From: Domibacillus enclensis
Lineage (GTDB): Bacteria > Bacillota > Bacilli > Bacillales > Domibacillaceae
Direction: 5' to 3'
Assembly: GCF_900156125.1 (NCBI RefSeq)
Contig: NZ_FTLX01000003.1
Location: 62,001 to 126,000, forward strand
DNA length: 64,000 nt
Positions within the stretch are counted from its first letter, which is position 1, and the number at the start of each line of letters is the position of its first letter. Shown here in pieces: positions 32,249-41,545 of this stretch. The notes under the pieces are model-generated. The model searched no databases. It was given only the letters and a program-made list of their open reading frames with translations, and was not told the DNA's origin. The position numbers and the translations under genes are program-made.

Positions 32249-32273
32249 ATTCCCGATAACCGCAATATAAAAC
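32249..32273 (-). promoter_or_regulatory. Sigma-B-type promoter of the GlsB-like gene
   Basis: On the minus strand, GTTTTA (32273-32268), a 13-bp spacer, GGGAAT (32254-32249); the sigma-B consensus is GTTTAA-12/15-GGGWAT. Confidence 0.65.
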
Positions 32274-32327
32274 CATAAAAGTTAATAAAAATGAATTTAA
32301 AATATTCCGGCAATTTAAATATATAAA

Positions 32328-32355
32328 AAAAGAAAGAGCCGAAGCCCTTTCTTAG
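32328..32355 (-). terminator. Terminator of the OsmC-like gene
   Basis: On the minus strand AAGAAAGGGC - TTCG tetraloop - GCTCTTTCTT, then TTTTT. It overlaps the stop codon. Confidence 0.85.
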
Positions 32356-32780
32356 TATTTCCGGATTGAAAAATCACATTCGCCTTCGAGCGCTTTTATG
32401 AGCGGGCAAAGTCCACTTGCCTCATCAATCACACGCTGATCCAGCAGCTCGTTAAAACGGCCGCCGTAAAATTTCACATGAAGCATGACATGAAGGCGAT
32501 GACCGCCTCGCTCAGGGTCTTTCAAAACGTCCACTTGTGCGGCTACATCTGCAAATGCTTCCTCCACATGATCGTCAATGCCGGCCGCCTGCTGAACGGC
32601 ATTTTGATAACAGGCCGCAATGGAAGCACCGAATAACTCAAGATAGTTTGTACGAAGCTGGCCTTTCCCGCCTAAAATAGCCGGAGTCGTTACGTCAAGC
32701 TGAAGCGGGCCTTCCTCTGTAAATACACTGCCTTCCCGTCCGCCTTTGGCATTCACCGTTACACTGTATACTGGCTCCAT
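32352..32780 (-). CDS. OsmC/Ohr-family peroxide resistance protein
   Basis: A 142-residue OsmC-fold protein. The two expected redox cysteines are in IAACYQNAV and GLCPLIKAL, and TNYLELFGASIAAC corresponds to the conserved Ohr helix region. It should reduce organic hydroperoxides in the cytoplasm. ATG 32780 has AAGGAG at 9-nt spacing; the TTG at 32786 is too close to that site. A sequence resembling a sigma-B promoter lies upstream (32825-32849). A plain Ohr gene is usually next to ohrR, which is absent here. Confidence 0.88.
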   Translation of the reverse strand: MEPVYSVTVNAKGGREGSVFTEEGPLQLDVTTPAILGGKGQLRTNYLELFGASIAACYQNAVQQAAGIDDHVEEAFADVAAQVDVLKDPERGGHRLHVMLHVKFYGGRFNELLDQRVIDEASGLCPLIKALEGECDFSIRKY

Positions 32781-32824
32781 CCACAATCGCTCCTTATCAG
32801 GTTCTTTTTTTATCTTTATCTTTC

Positions 32825-32849
32825 TTCCCCTGATTCGACATGCTCAAAC
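32825..32849 (-). promoter_or_regulatory. Possible sigma-B promoter of the OsmC-like gene
   Basis: On the minus strand, GTTTGA (32849-32844), a 13-bp spacer, GGGGAA (32830-32825). The -35 is good, the -10 is a partial match. Confidence 0.35.
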
Positions 32850-32877
32850 TAAGGGAGAAGCGCTTCTGTAGTGGCTG

Positions 32878-32910
32878 AAAAAAAAGAAGCGACCGGTCAT
32901 GGCCACTTCT
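32878..32910 (-). terminator. Terminator of the nucleoside transporter gene
   Basis: On the minus strand AGAAGTGGCC pairs with GGTCGCTTCT by wobble, then eight T. Confidence 0.8.
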
Positions 32911-32922
32911 GCAATTCGCTGA

Positions 32923-34140
32923 TTAAATGAGCATGCCGGCGATGGCCGCGCTGAGAAGGGATGCGAGCGCACCAGCGATCACTGCCTTTACGCCAAGGCG
33001 GGCAATATCGTTTCGGCGTGTTGGCGCCAGGTTCCCGAGGCCGCCAAGCAAGATCGCCAGGGAGGAAATGTTAGCGAAGCCGCAAAGCGCAAAGCTTAAA
33101 ACCGCCACTGTTTTGTCGGATAAATTGCCGATTTCTGGAGCAAAATTAGAGTATGCCACAAATTCGTTAATCACGAGCTTTTGTCCGATGAAATTTCCGG
33201 CTGTAACGGCTTCGTTCCACGGGACACCGATCGCAAAAGCAAGAGGGGCAAACAGGTAGCCGAGAATTAGCTCAAGCGACAGCTGGCCGAATCCAAACAA
33301 GCCGCCGATAAAGCCGAGCAAGCCGTTGATCATCGCAACAATGGCGATAAAGGCAAGAAGCATGGCACCAATGTTCAGCGCCAGCTGCAAGCCGACTCCG
33401 GCGCCTTTAGCAGCTGCGTCGATCACATTTGCTGCATCCTCGTCCGATTCCATTTTGAATTCGGCGGGCTCCGGATCATCAGACGTTTCCGGAACGAACA
33501 GTTTCGCCATCACAAGACCTGCAGGTGCCGCCATAAAGCTTGCCGCAAGCAAATATTCAAGCGGCACACCGAGAAGGGAATAGCCGACGAGCACAGAGCC
33601 TGCAACCGATGCAAGACCGCCTGTCATGACCGCAAACAGCTCGGATTCAGTCATTCGGGCAATATACGGCTTAATGACGAGCGGCGCTTCCGTCTGTCCG
33701 ACAAAAATATTCGCTGCCGCCGACATGGACTCCGCTTTCCGCGTGCCAAGCAACGTAGAAAGAGCGCCGCCGATCAGCTTGATGAAAAACTGCATAATTT
33801 TTAAATAGTACAAAACCGATATAAGCGCTGAAAAAAAGATCACAACAGGCAATACGTTTAATGCGAATACATACGTAATTCCGGACTGCTCTGAATAAAG
33901 ACCGCCGAATAAAAAATTAATGCCTTCATTGGCATAGCTGATGATCGCGTTCACCACTTCGGTCAGCTTCAGCATCATTTTTTGGCCAAAATCCCATTTC
34001 AGTACAATAAAAGCGAAAATAAGCTGAAAAGCAAGACCTCCAAGTACGGTACGCCAGTTAATGCGCTTTCTATTTGTAGAAAAAAGGAAACCGATACCAA
34101 GAACGACTGCAATGCCGAAAAGTCCCCACACGAATGTCAT
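32923..34140 (-). CDS. CNT-family nucleoside transporter (NupC-like)
   Basis: A 405-residue concentrative nucleoside transporter with about ten membrane segments, which imports nucleosides with protons or sodium. Family motifs include GINFLFGG, TYVFALNVLPVVIFFSALISVLYYL, the ligand-site FVGQTEAPLVIKPY, MTESELFAVMTGGLASVAGSVL, and FALCGFANISSLAILLGGLGNLAPTR. ATG 34140 has AAGGAG at 8-nt spacing; the GTG at 34149 is only 3 nt from it. Purine or pyrimidine preference cannot be read here. Confidence 0.93.
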   Translation of the reverse strand: MTFVWGLFGIAVVLGIGFLFSTNRKRINWRTVLGGLAFQLIFAFIVLKWDFGQKMMLKLTEVVNAIISYANEGINFLFGGLYSEQSGITYVFALNVLPVVIFFSALISVLYYLKIMQFFIKLIGGALSTLLGTRKAESMSAAANIFVGQTEAPLVIKPYIARMTESELFAVMTGGLASVAGSVLVGYSLLGVPLEYLLAASFMAAPAGLVMAKLFVPETSDDPEPAEFKMESDEDAANVIDAAAKGAGVGLQLALNIGAMLLAFIAIVAMINGLLGFIGGLFGFGQLSLELILGYLFAPLAFAIGVPWNEAVTAGNFIGQKLVINEFVAYSNFAPEIGNLSDKTVAVLSFALCGFANISSLAILLGGLGNLAPTRRNDIARLGVKAVIAGALASLLSAAIAGMLI

Positions 34141-34311
34141 TTCACTCACTCCTTCAATTTTAGTTACACATCCTCATCTGACTAGTTTATAATTAACACC
34201 GTCGGCTCTTCAACTGTTTGAAAAAAGACGTAAAATTAAAATAATACTTACTTATATATGTTATCTGAATCAACAGAATATAAACGTGTAAGGAAAGAAA
34301 GGAAGAAAAGA

Positions 34312-35883
34312 ATGACTTCATTTAAAGAAGAGGTATTATCAAGACGGACATTCGCGATTATCTCCCATCCGGATGCCGGTAAAACAACGATGACAGAAAA
34401 ACTGCTTCTGTTCGGAGGCGCCATTCGTGACGCTGGAACCGTAAAAGGAAAGAAATCAGGCAAATTTGCGACATCGGATTGGATGGAAATTGAAAAGCAG
34501 CGGGGGATTTCTGTAACATCCTCTGTGATGCAGTTTGCGTATGAAGGCTACAATGTAAACATTCTCGATACACCGGGTCACCAGGACTTTTCAGAGGATA
34601 CGTACCGTACGCTGATGGCTGTCGACAGCGCCGTCATGATTGTCGATGCGGCAAAAGGAATCGAGGCACAGACGCTGAAGCTGTTTAAAGTGTGCCGGAT
34701 GCGCGGCATTCCGATTTTCACCTTTATTAATAAGCTTGATCGCCAGGGGAAGCTGCCATTAGAGCTGCTTGAGGAGCTTGAGGAAGTGCTCGGCATCCAG
34801 TCGTATCCAATGAACTGGCCGATTGGGATGGGGAAGGAATTTTTCGGCATTTATGATCGCTACAACAAACGGGTAGAGCAGTTCCGCACAGAAGAAGCGG
34901 ACCGGTTTTTGCCGCTGGACGAAGAGGGCCATATTGCAGTCGATCATCCGATTAAGGAGTCGTCGCTTTACACAGAAGCAATGGATGACATTCTTCTCCT
35001 GAACGAAGCAGGCAACGACTTTTCCCGTGAGAAAATTAATTCAGGCGAGCTGTCTCCTGTGTTTTTCGGAAGTGCGCTGACAAACTTCGGCGTTCAAACA
35101 TTTTTAGAAACGTATTTGGAGTTCGCACCGGCGCCGCAGCCGCGCCAGGCAGACACGGGCGAAATCGATCCGTTAAACGAACAGTTTTCCGGTTTTATCT
35201 TTAAAATTCAAGCAAATATGAATCCGGCCCATCGTGACCGCATTGCGTTTCTCCGCATCTGCTCAGGCAAGTTCGAGCGCGGCATGGCGGTAACATTAGC
35301 AAGAACCGGGAAAACAACGAAAGTATCGCAGTCTACCCAGTTTCTTGCCGATGACCGGAGTACCGTAAATGAAGCAGTCAGCGGGGACATCATCGGCCTT
35401 TACGATACCGGAACGTATCAAATAGGGGATACGCTGACAGGCGGCAAGCCGATTTTTCAATTCGAAAAGCTGCCGCAGTTTACACCGGAGCTGTTTGTGA
35501 AGGTGGCGGCGAAAAACGTTATGAAACAAAAAAGCTTTCATAAAGGAATCGAGCAGCTCGTGCAGGAAGGCGCTATTCAAATGTATAAAACCGTCCGGAC
35601 CGAGGAGTACATTTTGGGTGCAGTCGGCCAGCTTCAGTTTGAGGTGTTTGAGCACCGGATGAGCGGTGAATATAACTCTGAGGTTCGCATGGAGCCGATC
35701 GGACAAAAAATTGCCCGCTGGGTTGAAAACGAAGAAGACATTACAGATGCGATGTCATCGTCACGCAGCACACTCGTCCGCGACCGCCACGGCAAGCTTG
35801 TCTTTCTGTTTGAAAACGACTTCGCCCTGCGCTGGTTCCAGGACAAGCACGAAAACATCCGCTTGTATAATTTGATCGGCTAA
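34312..35883 (+). CDS. prfC: Peptide chain release factor 3
   Basis: A 523-residue translational GTPase that recycles RF1/RF2 after termination. G1 is [12 protein letters not shown], the switch region contains [12 protein letters not shown]3 is [14 protein letters not shown] and G4 is [12 protein letters not shown]-like domain 2 and the RF3 C-terminal domain follow ([14 protein letters not shown]...). ATG 34312 is preceded by AGGAAGAAAAG; upstream in-frame codons to 34258 look non-coding. RF3 is not found in all Bacillaceae, so its presence is of some note. It is a single gene with its own terminator. Confidence 0.95.
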   Translation: MTSFKEEVLSRRTFAIISHPDAGKTTMTEKLLLFGGAIRDAGTVKGKKSGKFATSDWMEIEKQRGISVTSSVMQFAYEGYNVNILDTPGHQDFSEDTYRTLMAVDSAVMIVDAAKGIEAQTLKLFKVCRMRGIPIFTFINKLDRQGKLPLELLEELEEVLGIQSYPMNWPIGMGKEFFGIYDRYNKRVEQFRTEEADRFLPLDEEGHIAVDHPIKESSLYTEAMDDILLLNEAGNDFSREKINSGELSPVFFGSALTNFGVQTFLETYLEFAPAPQPRQADTGEIDPLNEQFSGFIFKIQANMNPAHRDRIAFLRICSGKFERGMAVTLARTGKTTKVSQSTQFLADDRSTVNEAVSGDIIGLYDTGTYQIGDTLTGGKPIFQFEKLPQFTPELFVKVAAKNVMKQKSFHKGIEQLVQEGAIQMYKTVRTEEYILGAVGQLQFEVFEHRMSGEYNSEVRMEPIGQKIARWVENEEDITDAMSSSRSTLVRDRHGKLVFLFENDFALRWFQDKHENIRLYNLIG

Positions 35884-35910
35884 CCAGCAAGATCTTTTTG
35901 CAACATAATA

Positions 35911-35946
35911 ATGAAGGGGCTTCTTTTCGGAGAAGCTTCTTTTTTT
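35911..35946 (+). terminator. Intrinsic terminator after prfC
   Basis: GAAGGGGCTTCT pairs imperfectly with AGAAGCTTC around TTTTCGG, followed by T7. Confidence 0.75.
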
Positions 35947-35964
35947 CTAGGGAAAAAGCGTTCA

Positions 35965-35999
35965 TTTTGGTCAGTGACGCTGACATTCGGTATAGTTAA
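35965..35999 (+). promoter_or_regulatory. Sigma-A promoter of the RND pump
   Basis: TTGGTC, an 18-bp spacer and TATAGT lie about 40 bp before the TTG start codon at 36038. No TetR operator like that at 1716-1740 is visible. Confidence 0.4.
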
Positions 36000-36037
36000 G
36001 GAATAGCTATTTCGGGAAATTAAAGGAGGAACAAGGA

Positions 36038-39000
36038 TTGAAGATTAGCAAGTTTTCGATTGATCGGCCTGTTTTTACGACGGTCGTGATGTTTTTAGTG
36101 ATTATTCTGGGGATCGTTTCGCTTATGCGGATTCCATTAAAGTTAATTCCGGATTTAAATCCGCCCATCGCGGTCGTCGTCACAACCTATGAAGGAGCCG
36201 GTCCGACAGAGGTATCTGAAAAAGTGACGAAACCGTTGGAAGAAAGCCTGTCGACGCTGCCGGGCATTGAAAATATTTCGTCCACGTCACAGGAAGGCTC
36301 AAACTTTATTTTACTGGAATTCTCCTGGAGCACGAATATCGACAGTGTGCAAAACGATGTACTGCAGCGGATTGGACAAACGCCAATGCCGGAAGGAGCC
36401 GGTGAGCCGCAGTTTTTGAAATTCGACCCATCGCAGTTTCCCATCATCCAGCTTTCTCTTCAGTCTGACGGGGAAGCGGATCTTGAACAGCTGGCTGAAA
36501 CCCTACAGTCCGACCTTTCATCTGTTGAAGGTGTGGCGAATGTGAACGTCACGGGCATTACAGCAGATGAAGTGATTGTGGAGCTGGATGAAGCGAAAAT
36601 GGAAGAGTATGGCGTTGGTCAGTCGGACGTTGTGCAGCTGATCCAGGCAAACAACATTTCCCTGCCGGGCAGTACGGTGGAGTCAGAAGGAAAAACGTTA
36701 ACGACACGTGTCGTCAGTCAGTTGACGACGGTAGAAGACATTCAAGGCTTGAGCATTTCCGTGAACCCGCTGAATGGGGAGGAAGTGACCGTTGCTGATA
36801 TAGCCACTGTAGAACGAAAGCCATTGAATGAAGATACGATCACAAGAGCTAACGACAAGCCGGCTGTGCTGCTGAGCATTTTACAGGAATCGAATGCCAA
36901 CACGGCCGACGTATCCGAGGGCTTTCAGGAAAAGCTGGATGAAATGCTGTCCCGTGATCAATATGCTTCTGTTCAAGCGGATATTTTGTTTGACCAGGGA
37001 GATTACATTCGCCTGGCGATCGGCAACATTGCCAACTCGCTTCTTGTCGGCGGTGCACTTGCCATGGCGGTGCTGTTTTTCTTTCTTCGCAACATTAAAA
37101 GCCCGCTCATTATTGGGGTAGCAATTCCCTATTCGGTTATCGTGACATTTGTTCTGATGTACTTTGCCGGCTTCAATTTGAACATTATGACACTCGGTGC
37201 GCTGGCACTTGGCATTGGGATGCTCGTCGATAATGCCATTGTGGTTATCGAAAATATTTACCGGCACTTATCAATGGGGAAAGACCCGAAAAGGGCTGCT
37301 TATGACGGAGCGAGGGAAGTGGGCGGCGCCATTACCGCTTCGACGCTAACGACCGTCGCTGTCTTTTTGCCGGTTATCTTTATCTCCGGCATCCTCGGGC
37401 AAATTTTTAAAGAGTTTGCTTTGACAATCTCATTTAGTTTGCTGGCCTCTCTTGTGGTGGCGTTAACCGTTATTCCGATGATGGCGAGCCGGTTTTTAAC
37501 AGCTGTTCCGGCAGATCTTGAATTAAAACGCCAGACGTCGAAGCGTCTCATGACGTTTGAAAAAGCGGTACGCTGGTCGCTTGGTCACCGGACGATTGTT
37601 CTTGTTACAGCGCTTTTGCTGCTGGCCGGTGGAGTATTTGGCTTAACAAAAGTAGGTACCCAGTTCCTGCCCCCAACAGATGAAGGGTTTGTGAGCGTCC
37701 GGGTGGAAACGGAAAACGGCACATCTCTTGAAGAAACGAATAAAGTTGTTCAAGCGGTGGAGAGCGTTTTGTCAGAAGAAAAGGATACGCAAGTGTATGT
37801 GAGCTTAATCGGTTCGACGCAGGAAGAAGCGTCACGCGGAACGGGAGAAGCAAACGAAGCAGAAATGTATGTGAAAATGACGGAGGAGCGGGAACGGTCT
37901 ATTTTTGAATTCGTAGACGACGTCAAGCCTGCTGCTGAACAAGCGGCAAAAGCCGTCAATGAAACAGCGGAAGTTTCCTTTAATTTGCAGTCTGCTTCCG
38001 GAACAGCCCCGCAAACATTGACATTCAGCGTTCGTGACACTGATTCAAATCGTTTAACGGAATCCATTGAACAAATTCAGTCAGAAGTAGAAACGATTGA
38101 AGGTGTAACGGATGTACAAACGGACCGGGATGAAACGGTGCAGGAAATTCAGATGACGGTGAATCGGGAAGAAGCACAGTCAGCCGGCTTTGCCCCTGCT
38201 CAAATTGCCCAGATCGTTAATAATGCCACGCGTGGTGTGTTTGCTACACAAATCATTGAAAGCGAGACATCGGAAGTAAAAACGGTGTTTGTTCGATATG
38301 ATGAAGAGGTGACAGCAAATTTAGAGAAATTAAGACAAATGCTCGTCAAAACACCAGCAGGCAATTTCGTTCCGCTTGAATCGCTGGCCGACATTGCCGT
38401 GACCGACGGACCTGTTAATATCCGGCACATTGAGGGCCAGGATGCGGTTCAGTTCACGGTCACGTATGGAGCGGATGAAAACCTGGGTGACATTTCAACG
38501 GCTGTTGACGAAAAGGTGGAAAGCCTTAACTTGTCAGAAGAGACGGTTCTGTCTTACAGTGGCGACCAGGAGCTGTTGGATAACTCCAAGGACGATATGA
38601 TTATGGCAATGGTGTTAGCGGTTGTGCTGATTTACATTGTTATGGCGGCCCAATATGAGTCCTTTAAATATCCGTTCGTTATCATGTTTACTGTGCCTCT
38701 TATGGTGATTGGCGTGGCCTTGTCTCTTATTGTCGCACAATTGCCGCTTAGCATTCCGGCTATTATCGGTGTGCTCATTCTCGTCGGCATTGTTGTCAAT
38801 AATGCGATCGTCATTGTGGACTATATTTTGCAGCGGAAGCAGGAAGGCTATTCAGGGACAGAAGCGATTGTCCAATCGGTAAAAGATCGGGTGCGCCCTA
38901 TTTTAATGACCGCTCTGACAACCATCCTTGGCTTAATTCCGCTGGCTTCCGGAATTGGTGATGGAACGGAAATCAACCAGCCGATGGGCATCACGGTTAT

Positions 39001-39109
39001 TGGCGGCTTAATTTCCAGTACGTTCTTAACTCTATTCGTCATTCCCGTTGTGTTCAGTTTGTTTGATAAAGAAACGCGCAGAAAAAAACAGTTTACAGAA
39101 GAATCATAA
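36038..39109 (+). CDS. RND-family efflux permease (SwrC/AcrB-like)
   Basis: A 1023-residue RND exporter with the two-fold layout: TM1, a porter loop (about 35-330), TM2-6, TM7 (about 510), the second porter loop and TM8-12. N-terminal SKFSIDRPVFTTVVMFLVIILGI and the TM4 proton-relay motif GIGMLVDNAIVVIENIY are typical; AcrB has Asp-Asp where this has Asp-Asn. In Gram-positives such pumps act alone from the cytoplasmic membrane; B. subtilis SwrC (YerP) exports surfactin. TTG 36038 follows AAAGGAGGAAC. A YerO-sized TetR regulator occurs at 1850-2692, far from this gene. The substrate is unknown. Confidence 0.93.
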   Translation: MKISKFSIDRPVFTTVVMFLVIILGIVSLMRIPLKLIPDLNPPIAVVVTTYEGAGPTEVSEKVTKPLEESLSTLPGIENISSTSQEGSNFILLEFSWSTNIDSVQNDVLQRIGQTPMPEGAGEPQFLKFDPSQFPIIQLSLQSDGEADLEQLAETLQSDLSSVEGVANVNVTGITADEVIVELDEAKMEEYGVGQSDVVQLIQANNISLPGSTVESEGKTLTTRVVSQLTTVEDIQGLSISVNPLNGEEVTVADIATVERKPLNEDTITRANDKPAVLLSILQESNANTADVSEGFQEKLDEMLSRDQYASVQADILFDQGDYIRLAIGNIANSLLVGGALAMAVLFFFLRNIKSPLIIGVAIPYSVIVTFVLMYFAGFNLNIMTLGALALGIGMLVDNAIVVIENIYRHLSMGKDPKRAAYDGAREVGGAITASTLTTVAVFLPVIFISGILGQIFKEFALTISFSLLASLVVALTVIPMMASRFLTAVPADLELKRQTSKRLMTFEKAVRWSLGHRTIVLVTALLLLAGGVFGLTKVGTQFLPPTDEGFVSVRVETENGTSLEETNKVVQAVESVLSEEKDTQVYVSLIGSTQEEASRGTGEANEAEMYVKMTEERERSIFEFVDDVKPAAEQAAKAVNETAEVSFNLQSASGTAPQTLTFSVRDTDSNRLTESIEQIQSEVETIEGVTDVQTDRDETVQEIQMTVNREEAQSAGFAPAQIAQIVNNATRGVFATQIIESETSEVKTVFVRYDEEVTANLEKLRQMLVKTPAGNFVPLESLADIAVTDGPVNIRHIEGQDAVQFTVTYGADENLGDISTAVDEKVESLNLSEETVLSYSGDQELLDNSKDDMIMAMVLAVVLIYIVMAAQYESFKYPFVIMFTVPLMVIGVALSLIVAQLPLSIPAIIGVLILVGIVVNNAIVIVDYILQRKQEGYSGTEAIVQSVKDRVRPILMTALTTILGLIPLASGIGDGTEINQPMGITVIGGLISSTFLTLFVIPVVFSLFDKETRRKKQFTEES

Positions 39110-39120
39110 AGCCGTATAAT
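39092..39120 (+). promoter_or_regulatory. Sigma-A promoter of the TerC-family gene
   Basis: TTTACA (39092-39097), 17-bp spacer, TATAAT (39115-39120). It begins inside the 3' end of the RND gene. Confidence 0.7.
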
Positions 39121-39144
39121 AAACCATGTAGAAAAATTGAATTT

Positions 39145-39259
39145 TCTTTTGACGAATAGTCGAAGGGGAGTAGCGTTAGGTGTATACCTAAAACAGTGTC
39201 GTCAATTCATGGATCTGCTATCCATCGGCACTGTTGGCATGAAGACGAGACATGCTCAG
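39145..39259 (+). promoter_or_regulatory. yybP-ykoY manganese riboswitch
   Basis: The leader contains GGGGAGTAGC (39165-39174) and CAGTGTCGTCA, then GACGAGACATGCTCAG (39244-39259), the conserved blocks of this aptamer, with stem-forming sequence between (GGATCTGCTATCC and others). The class senses Mn2+ and turns on exporters of the MntP and TerC families, as found downstream here. Confidence 0.9.
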
Positions 39260-39303
39260 CGAGACCTTTGCCTGTACCCACAGGCAGAGGTCTCGCTTTT
39301 TGT
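39258..39303 (+). terminator. Manganese riboswitch terminator
   Basis: A perfect 17-bp stem (39258-39274 with 39281-39297) then T5. The left arm begins within the last aptamer block, so aptamer folding and termination exclude each other. Confidence 0.9.
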
Positions 39304-39350
39304 TTTCTTGCTGGGCTATTGAGTTCAATTTAACGGAAGGAGAGAGACGT

Positions 39351-40142
39351 TTGGATACAGCATTATTACTCGAATACGCATGGGTGCTCGGTGTCCTCAT
39401 TATTCTTGAGGGGATTTTAGCAGCTGACAATGCCGTCGTTATGGCGGTTATGGTGAAGCATTTGCCAAAAGAAGAACAGAAAAAAGCATTATTTTACGGC
39501 TTGCTGGGAGCTTTTGTTTTCCGGATTGCCGCCCTATTCTTGATTTCATTCCTTGTACAGGTTTGGCAAGTACAGGCTCTAGGCGCCCTTTACTTGTTCT
39601 TCATCTGCTTTAGTCATTTGTACAAAAAGTGGAAGGAACGAGAAGAATCCATCGAAGGACATGGCATTGAGAAAAAAGAAGCAAAAGGCTCTTCTTTCTG
39701 GATGACCGTGTTGAAAGTAGAAATTGCTGATATTGCGTTTGCGATTGATTCTATGCTGGCGGCTGTTGCGCTTGCAGTGACGCTTCCAGAGACAGGATGG
39801 GGTCAAATAGGCGGTATCGATTCCGGTCAATTCCTCGTCATGTTCCTTGGCGGATTTGTCGGAGTCGTGATCATGCGTTTTGCGGCCACTTGGTTCGTCC
39901 GTGTTCTTCAAAAATACCCGACACTCGAAACCGCTGCTTTCTTAATTGTCGGCTGGGTTGGGGTAAAGCTTGCTGTATTCACCCTTTCGCATCCATCGCT
40001 TGCCATCCTCGATCAGCATTTCCCGGAATCAAAACCGTGGAAAATTACGTTCTGGGTTGTGCTTGTTGGAATTGCCGTTGGCGGCTACCTTGTTGCTCGT
40101 GCTAAAGGGCCTGAACAAAATATTGAAGAGACAGGTCTTTAA
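39351..40142 (+). CDS. TerC-family manganese exporter (MeeF/MeeY-like)
   Basis: A 263-residue membrane protein of the TerC family with about seven helices. Metal-site motifs are LIILEGILAADNAVVMAVM (Glu and Asp-Asn pair) and, in the mirrored half, KVEIADIAFAIDSMLAAVAL. The B. subtilis homologues MeeF (YceF) and MeeY (YkoY) export Mn2+, including for metalation of secreted proteins; the yybP-ykoY riboswitch upstream supports this. TTG 39351 follows GGAAGGAGAG. The longer frame from 39252 runs through the riboswitch terminator and is rejected. Confidence 0.92.
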   Translation: MDTALLLEYAWVLGVLIILEGILAADNAVVMAVMVKHLPKEEQKKALFYGLLGAFVFRIAALFLISFLVQVWQVQALGALYLFFICFSHLYKKWKEREESIEGHGIEKKEAKGSSFWMTVLKVEIADIAFAIDSMLAAVALAVTLPETGWGQIGGIDSGQFLVMFLGGFVGVVIMRFAATWFVRVLQKYPTLETAAFLIVGWVGVKLAVFTLSHPSLAILDQHFPESKPWKITFWVVLVGIAVGGYLVARAKGPEQNIEETGL

Positions 40143-40146
40143 TCCA

Positions 40147-40181
40147 AACACTCCGAATGGCATCATTCGGAGTGTTTTTTT
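40147..40181 (+). terminator. Intrinsic terminator after the TerC gene
   Basis: AACACTCCGAATG pairs with CATTCGGAGTGTT around GCAT, followed by T9. Confidence 0.93.
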
Positions 40182-40246
40182 TTGTTTGAAAGAACAAAAT
40201 AAAGCGTATATATATAACTATCAAATAGTGAAATGAGGATATGACG

Positions 40247-41473
40247 ATGGACTTAAAAACAGGCAGATTGTATTGGCCGGCTACATATAAAGAACCACAA
40301 GCTTACCCGAGTGTAGAAGCAGATCTAGAATGCGATGTGGTGATCATCGGGGCGGGTGTGTCAGGTGCCTGCACCGCTTACGAGCTAAAGGATACCGGAC
40401 TTGATGTAATCGTGATCGACAAACGCACAGTGGCTGCTGGCAGCTCCAGCGCGAACACAGGACTGCTCCAGTTTTCAAATGATCAGCTTTTGTTTGAAGC
40501 GATCCGTTCATTTGGGGAAAAGGCAGCCGTAGATCACTATTGGCGCTGTTATGATGCCATCAGCCGGCTTCGTGATGAAATCGTTCCGTCTCTTTCCGTT
40601 GATCCGGATCTGATTATGAGAGACAGCTTGTTTTTTGCCAGCAACGAAGAGGAAAAAGAAGTGGTGGAGCAGGAATACCAGGCTCTCAAAAAAGCCGGAT
40701 TCGATGCAACGTATCTTGAACCGGATGAAATGGAAAAATGGGTTCCGTTCAAACGGCCAGCCGCCATGCTGACAAAAGGGGACGCAGAAGTGAACCCGTA
40801 TAAGCTGACGTATGGCTTAATTCAGGCGGCAGCTGATTCGGGTGTCCGCATTTTTGAACAAACAGAAGTGTTCCTGAAAAAAGCGGACGACGAAGGGGTG
40901 CTGCTTCGGACGGAAGGCGGCTACATCATTAAAGCGAAAAAAGCAATCTTTTCCCAGGGGTATGAAACGCAGGAAACCGTAAAGGAAAAAAACGCCGTTA
41001 TTGAAAGCAGCTATGCCATTGTAACCAACCAGCTAAAAGATTTGTCTTTTTGGAAAGATAACGTCATGATTTGGGAATCGGCCCGACCTTATTTCTATGC
41101 GCGGTCAACGGCGGATGGACGTATTGTGATGGGAGGGCTTGATGAACGGACGTCAGATCCGGACAAGCGCGATCAAATGATTGTCTCTAAGCGAAAGCAG
41201 CTGCTTGCTGAAATTGAAAGCTGGTTTCCACAGCTGAAGGGAGAGGTTCAGGCTGATTTTGAATGGAGCGGCTCATTCGCCCATATGCACGACGGACAGC
41301 CGGTGATCGGTCAGTACGACCGGGTGCCGAACAGCTATTTCCTGCTCGGATACGGCGGCAACGGCATCGTTTACAGCCTGTTTCTATCTAAATTAATCGC
41401 CCGGCATTTAATGGGGGAAAAGGATGAAGCCTTTTCCTTTTACTCACACGAGCGGGTGTATGAAACAACCTGA
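40247..41473 (+). CDS. FAD-dependent oxidoreductase (DAO family)
   Basis: A 408-residue flavoprotein of the glycine/D-amino acid oxidase (DAO, PF01266) family. The N-terminal Rossmann motif is DVVIIGAGVSGACTAYEL, then DKRTVAAGSSSANTGLLQF; the C-terminal FAD-binding stretch is GGLDERTS...HDGQPVIGQYDRVPNSYFLLGYGGNGIVYSL. It should oxidise an amine or amino acid; the substrate is unknown. ATG 40247 has 7-nt spacing from TGAGGA, while ATG 40241 sits too close. It is a single gene between two terminators. Confidence 0.88.
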   Translation: MDLKTGRLYWPATYKEPQAYPSVEADLECDVVIIGAGVSGACTAYELKDTGLDVIVIDKRTVAAGSSSANTGLLQFSNDQLLFEAIRSFGEKAAVDHYWRCYDAISRLRDEIVPSLSVDPDLIMRDSLFFASNEEEKEVVEQEYQALKKAGFDATYLEPDEMEKWVPFKRPAAMLTKGDAEVNPYKLTYGLIQAAADSGVRIFEQTEVFLKKADDEGVLLRTEGGYIIKAKKAIFSQGYETQETVKEKNAVIESSYAIVTNQLKDLSFWKDNVMIWESARPYFYARSTADGRIVMGGLDERTSDPDKRDQMIVSKRKQLLAEIESWFPQLKGEVQADFEWSGSFAHMHDGQPVIGQYDRVPNSYFLLGYGGNGIVYSLFLSKLIARHLMGEKDEAFSFYSHERVYETT

Positions 41474-41510
41474 AGGAGCTTGGGACAGAAGAGAAGGATT
41501 TGAATAGAAG

Positions 41511-41545
41511 AAAAAGCCGAACGATCACATCGTTCGGCTTTCTTT
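41511..41545. terminator. Bidirectional terminator
   Basis: A perfect 13-bp stem (41513-41525 with 41529-41541) between convergent genes. Confidence 0.92.
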
